Below the pieces are notes generated by a model. That model saw nothing but the letters and a program-made list of their open reading frames with translations, had not been told where the DNA came from and did not search any database. From Bacteroides clarus YIT 12056 (lineage in GTDB: Bacteria; Bacteroidota; Bacteroidia; Bacteroidales; Bacteroidaceae): a stretch of 64,000 nucleotides of DNA. A program made the translations under genes and the position numbers. The stretch is taken from assembly GCF_900129655.1 (NCBI RefSeq), contig NZ_FQWK01000007.1, forward strand, positions 1 through 64,000, given 5' to 3'. Below are positions 62,098-64,000 of the stretch, one piece after another (positions within the stretch are counted from its first letter, which is position 1; each line of letters starts with the position of its first letter).

Positions 62098-62613
62098 ATG
62101 AGAAAGAGTTTATTAATCATGTTTCTGCTGTTTACCGTAGGTATGACAGCCAATGCACAGAAGTTTGCCCTGATTGACATGGAATATATCTTAAAGAATA
62201 TCCCGGCATACCAAAGTGCAACCAATGAGTTGAACCAGGCTTCCAAACAATGGCAAAGCGAAGTTGAAAAGCTGGGCAAGGAAGCCAAGAGTTTATACGA
62301 CAGCTACCAGGCGTCTATCAAAACCCTTTCCGAAGCACAAAAATCAAAGAAAGAAGAAGAAATTGTTGCCAAAGAGAAATCTGCGGCGGAATTACGTCGT
62401 AAATACTTCGGCCCGGAAGGTGAGCTTTTCAAAAAGCGCGAAGCGTTGATGCAACCTATTCAAGATGAAATTTATGAGGCCGTAAAGGAAATATCCACAC
62501 AGAAAGGTTACGCCGCAGTAGTAGACCGTGCATCCGCATCAAGCATCATCTTCGCTTCTCCAAGTATTGACATAAGCAATGAAGTGCTTGCAAAATTAGG
62601 ATATTCAAATTAA
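62098..62613 (+). CDS. OmpH/Skp-family periplasmic chaperone (first copy)
   Basis: The 171-residue product has a signal peptide (ending ANAQ), then FALIDMEYILKNIPAYQSATNELNQ and a long coiled-coil, ending in beta strands (ISTQKGYAAVVDRASASSIIFASPSIDIS). It escorts unfolded outer membrane proteins to BamA. It follows bamA by 25 bases. Confidence 0.93.
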   Translation: MRKSLLIMFLLFTVGMTANAQKFALIDMEYILKNIPAYQSATNELNQASKQWQSEVEKLGKEAKSLYDSYQASIKTLSEAQKSKKEEEIVAKEKSAAELRRKYFGPEGELFKKREALMQPIQDEIYEAVKEISTQKGYAAVVDRASASSIIFASPSIDISNEVLAKLGYSN

Positions 62614-62670
62614 TTTCATACATTTGCATCCTATACAAGGAATAATCATTCAAAATAAATAATAAACATT

Positions 62671-63177
62671 ATGCTTAAAAAAATCGCACTGCTCGTAGTT
62701 ATGTTCGCTCTCCCTTTGGGAGCTATGGCGCAAACTAAATTCGCTCACATGAACTCTCAAGAAGTTATTATCACCATGCCGGAATATACAAAAGCTCAAG
62801 CCGACTTGGATGCTATGTCTAAAGAGTACCAAACGGAAATGCAGCGTACTCAGGAAGAGTTCAATAAGAAGTATCAAGAATTCTTAGCACAAGCTGACTC
62901 ACTGCCGAAAAACATTGCCGAAAGACGTCAGAAAGAATTGCAGGATATGGCACAACGCCAGGAACAATTCCAACAAGAAGCTTATCAGTCTATGCAAAAG
63001 GCACAGCAAGACGCTATGGCTCCTATCTATAAGAAATTGGACGAAGCCATCCAAGCGGTAGGTAAGGCTGAAGGTGTAATATATATCTTCGACTTGGCTC
63101 GTACTCCGATACCTTATGTAGGTGCACAAAGTGTAGATGTAACCGCTAAAGTTAAGACACAACTCGGTATCAAATAA
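62671..63177 (+). CDS. OmpH/Skp-family periplasmic chaperone (second copy)
   Basis: The 168-residue product has a signal peptide (ending GAMAQ), then FAHMNSQEVIITMPEYTKAQADLD and a Gln/Glu-rich coiled-coil, ending in IYIFDLARTPIPYVGAQSVDVT. It is a paralogue of the previous gene, 57 bases downstream. A strong terminator follows, with the last 14 bases duplicated after the stop. Confidence 0.93.
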   Translation: MLKKIALLVVMFALPLGAMAQTKFAHMNSQEVIITMPEYTKAQADLDAMSKEYQTEMQRTQEEFNKKYQEFLAQADSLPKNIAERRQKELQDMAQRQEQFQQEAYQSMQKAQQDAMAPIYKKLDEAIQAVGKAEGVIYIFDLARTPIPYVGAQSVDVTAKVKTQLGIK

Positions 63178-63223
63178 CATCGGTATCAAATAAACCGCAT
63201 ACCTCTAAACGGGGAATTCATCG

Positions 63224-63260
63224 AAAGGGTTAAGCTGCAAACAGCTTAACCCTTTTTTTA
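63224..63260 (+). terminator. Intrinsic terminator of the uppS-bamA-skp operon
   Basis: AAAGGGTTAAGCTG (63224-63237) pairs perfectly with CAGCTTAACCCTTT (63242-63255), followed by T residues. Confidence 0.93.
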
Positions 63261-63284
63261 TATCCTATCACCTTTTATCCCCGT

Positions 63285-63474
63285 ACCAAGTTCTTCGGGT
63301 ACTTCTTCGGAACAGCCATCCTTGCCAATGTGGTTCTCGGCTATGTAGCCGAAATGGCAGGCTGGGACTGGACTTTCATACTCCTGCTTATTGCTTGCGC
63401 CTTGTCCATTTTGTTGATGTCTTTTACGTATAAAGACGAGAAAGCATTGCTTGCAGAAAGAAACAAACGTTAGA
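63285..63474 (+). pseudogene. 3' remnant of a glycerol-3-phosphate transporter gene (glpT-like)
   Basis: The frame reads KFFGYFFGTAILANVVLGYVAEMAGWDWTF..., matching the C-terminal end of GlpT-type MFS transporters (GWD motif, LLxERN ending). The 5' part, about 85 percent of the gene, is absent; homology begins near 63285. A T-run at 63423-63426 carries one extra base, so the frame breaks before the TYKDEKALLAERNKR end. It lies just upstream of a glpQ-like gene. Confidence 0.82.
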
Positions 63475-63602
63475 ATTTTAAAATCGTCCTTCATGGTAAG
63501 CATGGCGCGCTTACTGTATAGTATTAATTAATCACAGGTTGATTGACAGGATTGGAATATGCGCCGAACTAATCCTGTTAATGAACCGCTATCGACAAAA
63601 GT

Positions 63603-64000
63603 ATGAAAAAACACTTTTACACACACTTGGGGAAACACTTTGTAAAAATGGCATTTGTTTCCGTGTTAGGTTTGATTTCTGTATCCTGCTCCGATGATAT
63701 ACGGACGGATGGATTTTCAACCAATGACATCCCAGAACTGCTACCCTTAAGTAATGTACAGAAAGAGATTCTGGCTTATCTTCCAAAAGACTGTATCATC
63801 GCCCATCGCGGTACCGAGTTTTGGGCTCCTGAAGAAAGTGAAGCCGCCATGCGCTGGGCACGTAACATGGGCGCGGACTACCTTGAATGTGACGTACAGC
63901 GTACTAAAGATGGAGTTGTACTCGCCCTCCACGATGAAAGCTTACTTCGTACAACCGATGTAGAAGTTATCTGCCCCAATCGTCAGAACGATTACGTAAG
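63603..64000 (+). CDS. glpQ: Glycerophosphodiester phosphodiesterase lipoprotein, partial (runs off the end)
   Basis: The first 132 codons are present. The signal has a lipoprotein Cys29 (LISVSC). The GDPD domain begins at CIIAHRGTEFWAPEES (catalytic His, Arg, Glu) and continues with GADYLECDVQRTKDGVVLALHDESLLRTT (Glu, Asp, His). It hydrolyses glycerophosphodiesters to glycerol 3-phosphate. The glpT remnant upstream indicates a former glpT-glpQ pair. Confidence 0.92.
   Translation, partial: MKKHFYTHLGKHFVKMAFVSVLGLISVSCSDDIRTDGFSTNDIPELLPLSNVQKEILAYLPKDCIIAHRGTEFWAPEESEAAMRWARNMGADYLECDVQRTKDGVVLALHDESLLRTTDVEVICPNRQNDYV

Noticed and set aside
63258..63503. Minus-strand reading frame of 81 codons
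   Set aside because: It lies opposite the glpT remnant, whose plus-strand translation matches a known family.

Overview
The window is chromosomal DNA of a gut Bacteroides (species not resolved). The evidence is the SusC/SusD pair, a hybrid two-component system (HTCS) regulator, the rhaK-I-P-A-O style rhamnose operon, promoters with the Bacteroides -7 box TAnnTTTG, and a core arginine and envelope gene set. There is no rRNA operon, CRISPR array or complete insertion sequence.

Region 1 (98-38668, all on the minus strand) is a large polysaccharide utilisation locus (PUL). Upstream to downstream it encodes a tandem CE12-type acetylesterase, an esterase-GH105 fusion, a GH106 alpha-L-rhamnosidase, a PL11 rhamnogalacturonan lyase and a GH28 pectinase. 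The complete L-rhamnose operon follows (kinase, isomerase, permease, aldolase, lactaldehyde reductase), carrying an extra GH105 gene at its end, then an AraC-type RhaR-like regulator. After that come SusC, SusD, an S-type sulfatase, a GH65-like lipoprotein, a DUF4450-type protein, a DUF5060/DUF4038-type putative glycosidase, a CE4-like deacetylase and an HTCS sensor-regulator. The set fits capture and depolymerisation of acetylated rhamnogalacturonan I with direct use of the released rhamnose. The sulfatase and the three poorly characterised hydrolase-like proteins point to an additional or unusual decoration.

Region 2 (38669-39862) holds a decayed partial copy of the esterase-GH105 gene with its promoter, an HU-like DNA-binding gene, and a regulatory interval with three phased 17-bp palindromes plus ArgR-like boxes.

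Region 3 (39863-44983, plus strand) is the arginine operon argR, GNAT acyltransferase, argG, pspC-like, argC, argD. A four-helix-bundle (S23-like) gene lies between argC and argD, bracketed by about 32-bp inverted repeats. Two stem-loops from the same repeat family, without a gene, lie nearby. A terminator follows argD. A second unit follows: proC, an HTH-cupin regulator and an AMP-forming acyl-CoA synthetase.

Region 4 (48225-64000) holds GH20 hexosaminidase and PagL-like deacylase genes (divergent), tRNA-Leu and tRNA-Gly, argH, an SRPBCC protein, pyrE, prmC-recX, ribD, a DUF6242-like lipoprotein, the uppS-bamA-skp-skp envelope operon, a truncated and frameshifted glpT remnant, and the 5' part of a glpQ-like lipoprotein gene that runs off the end.
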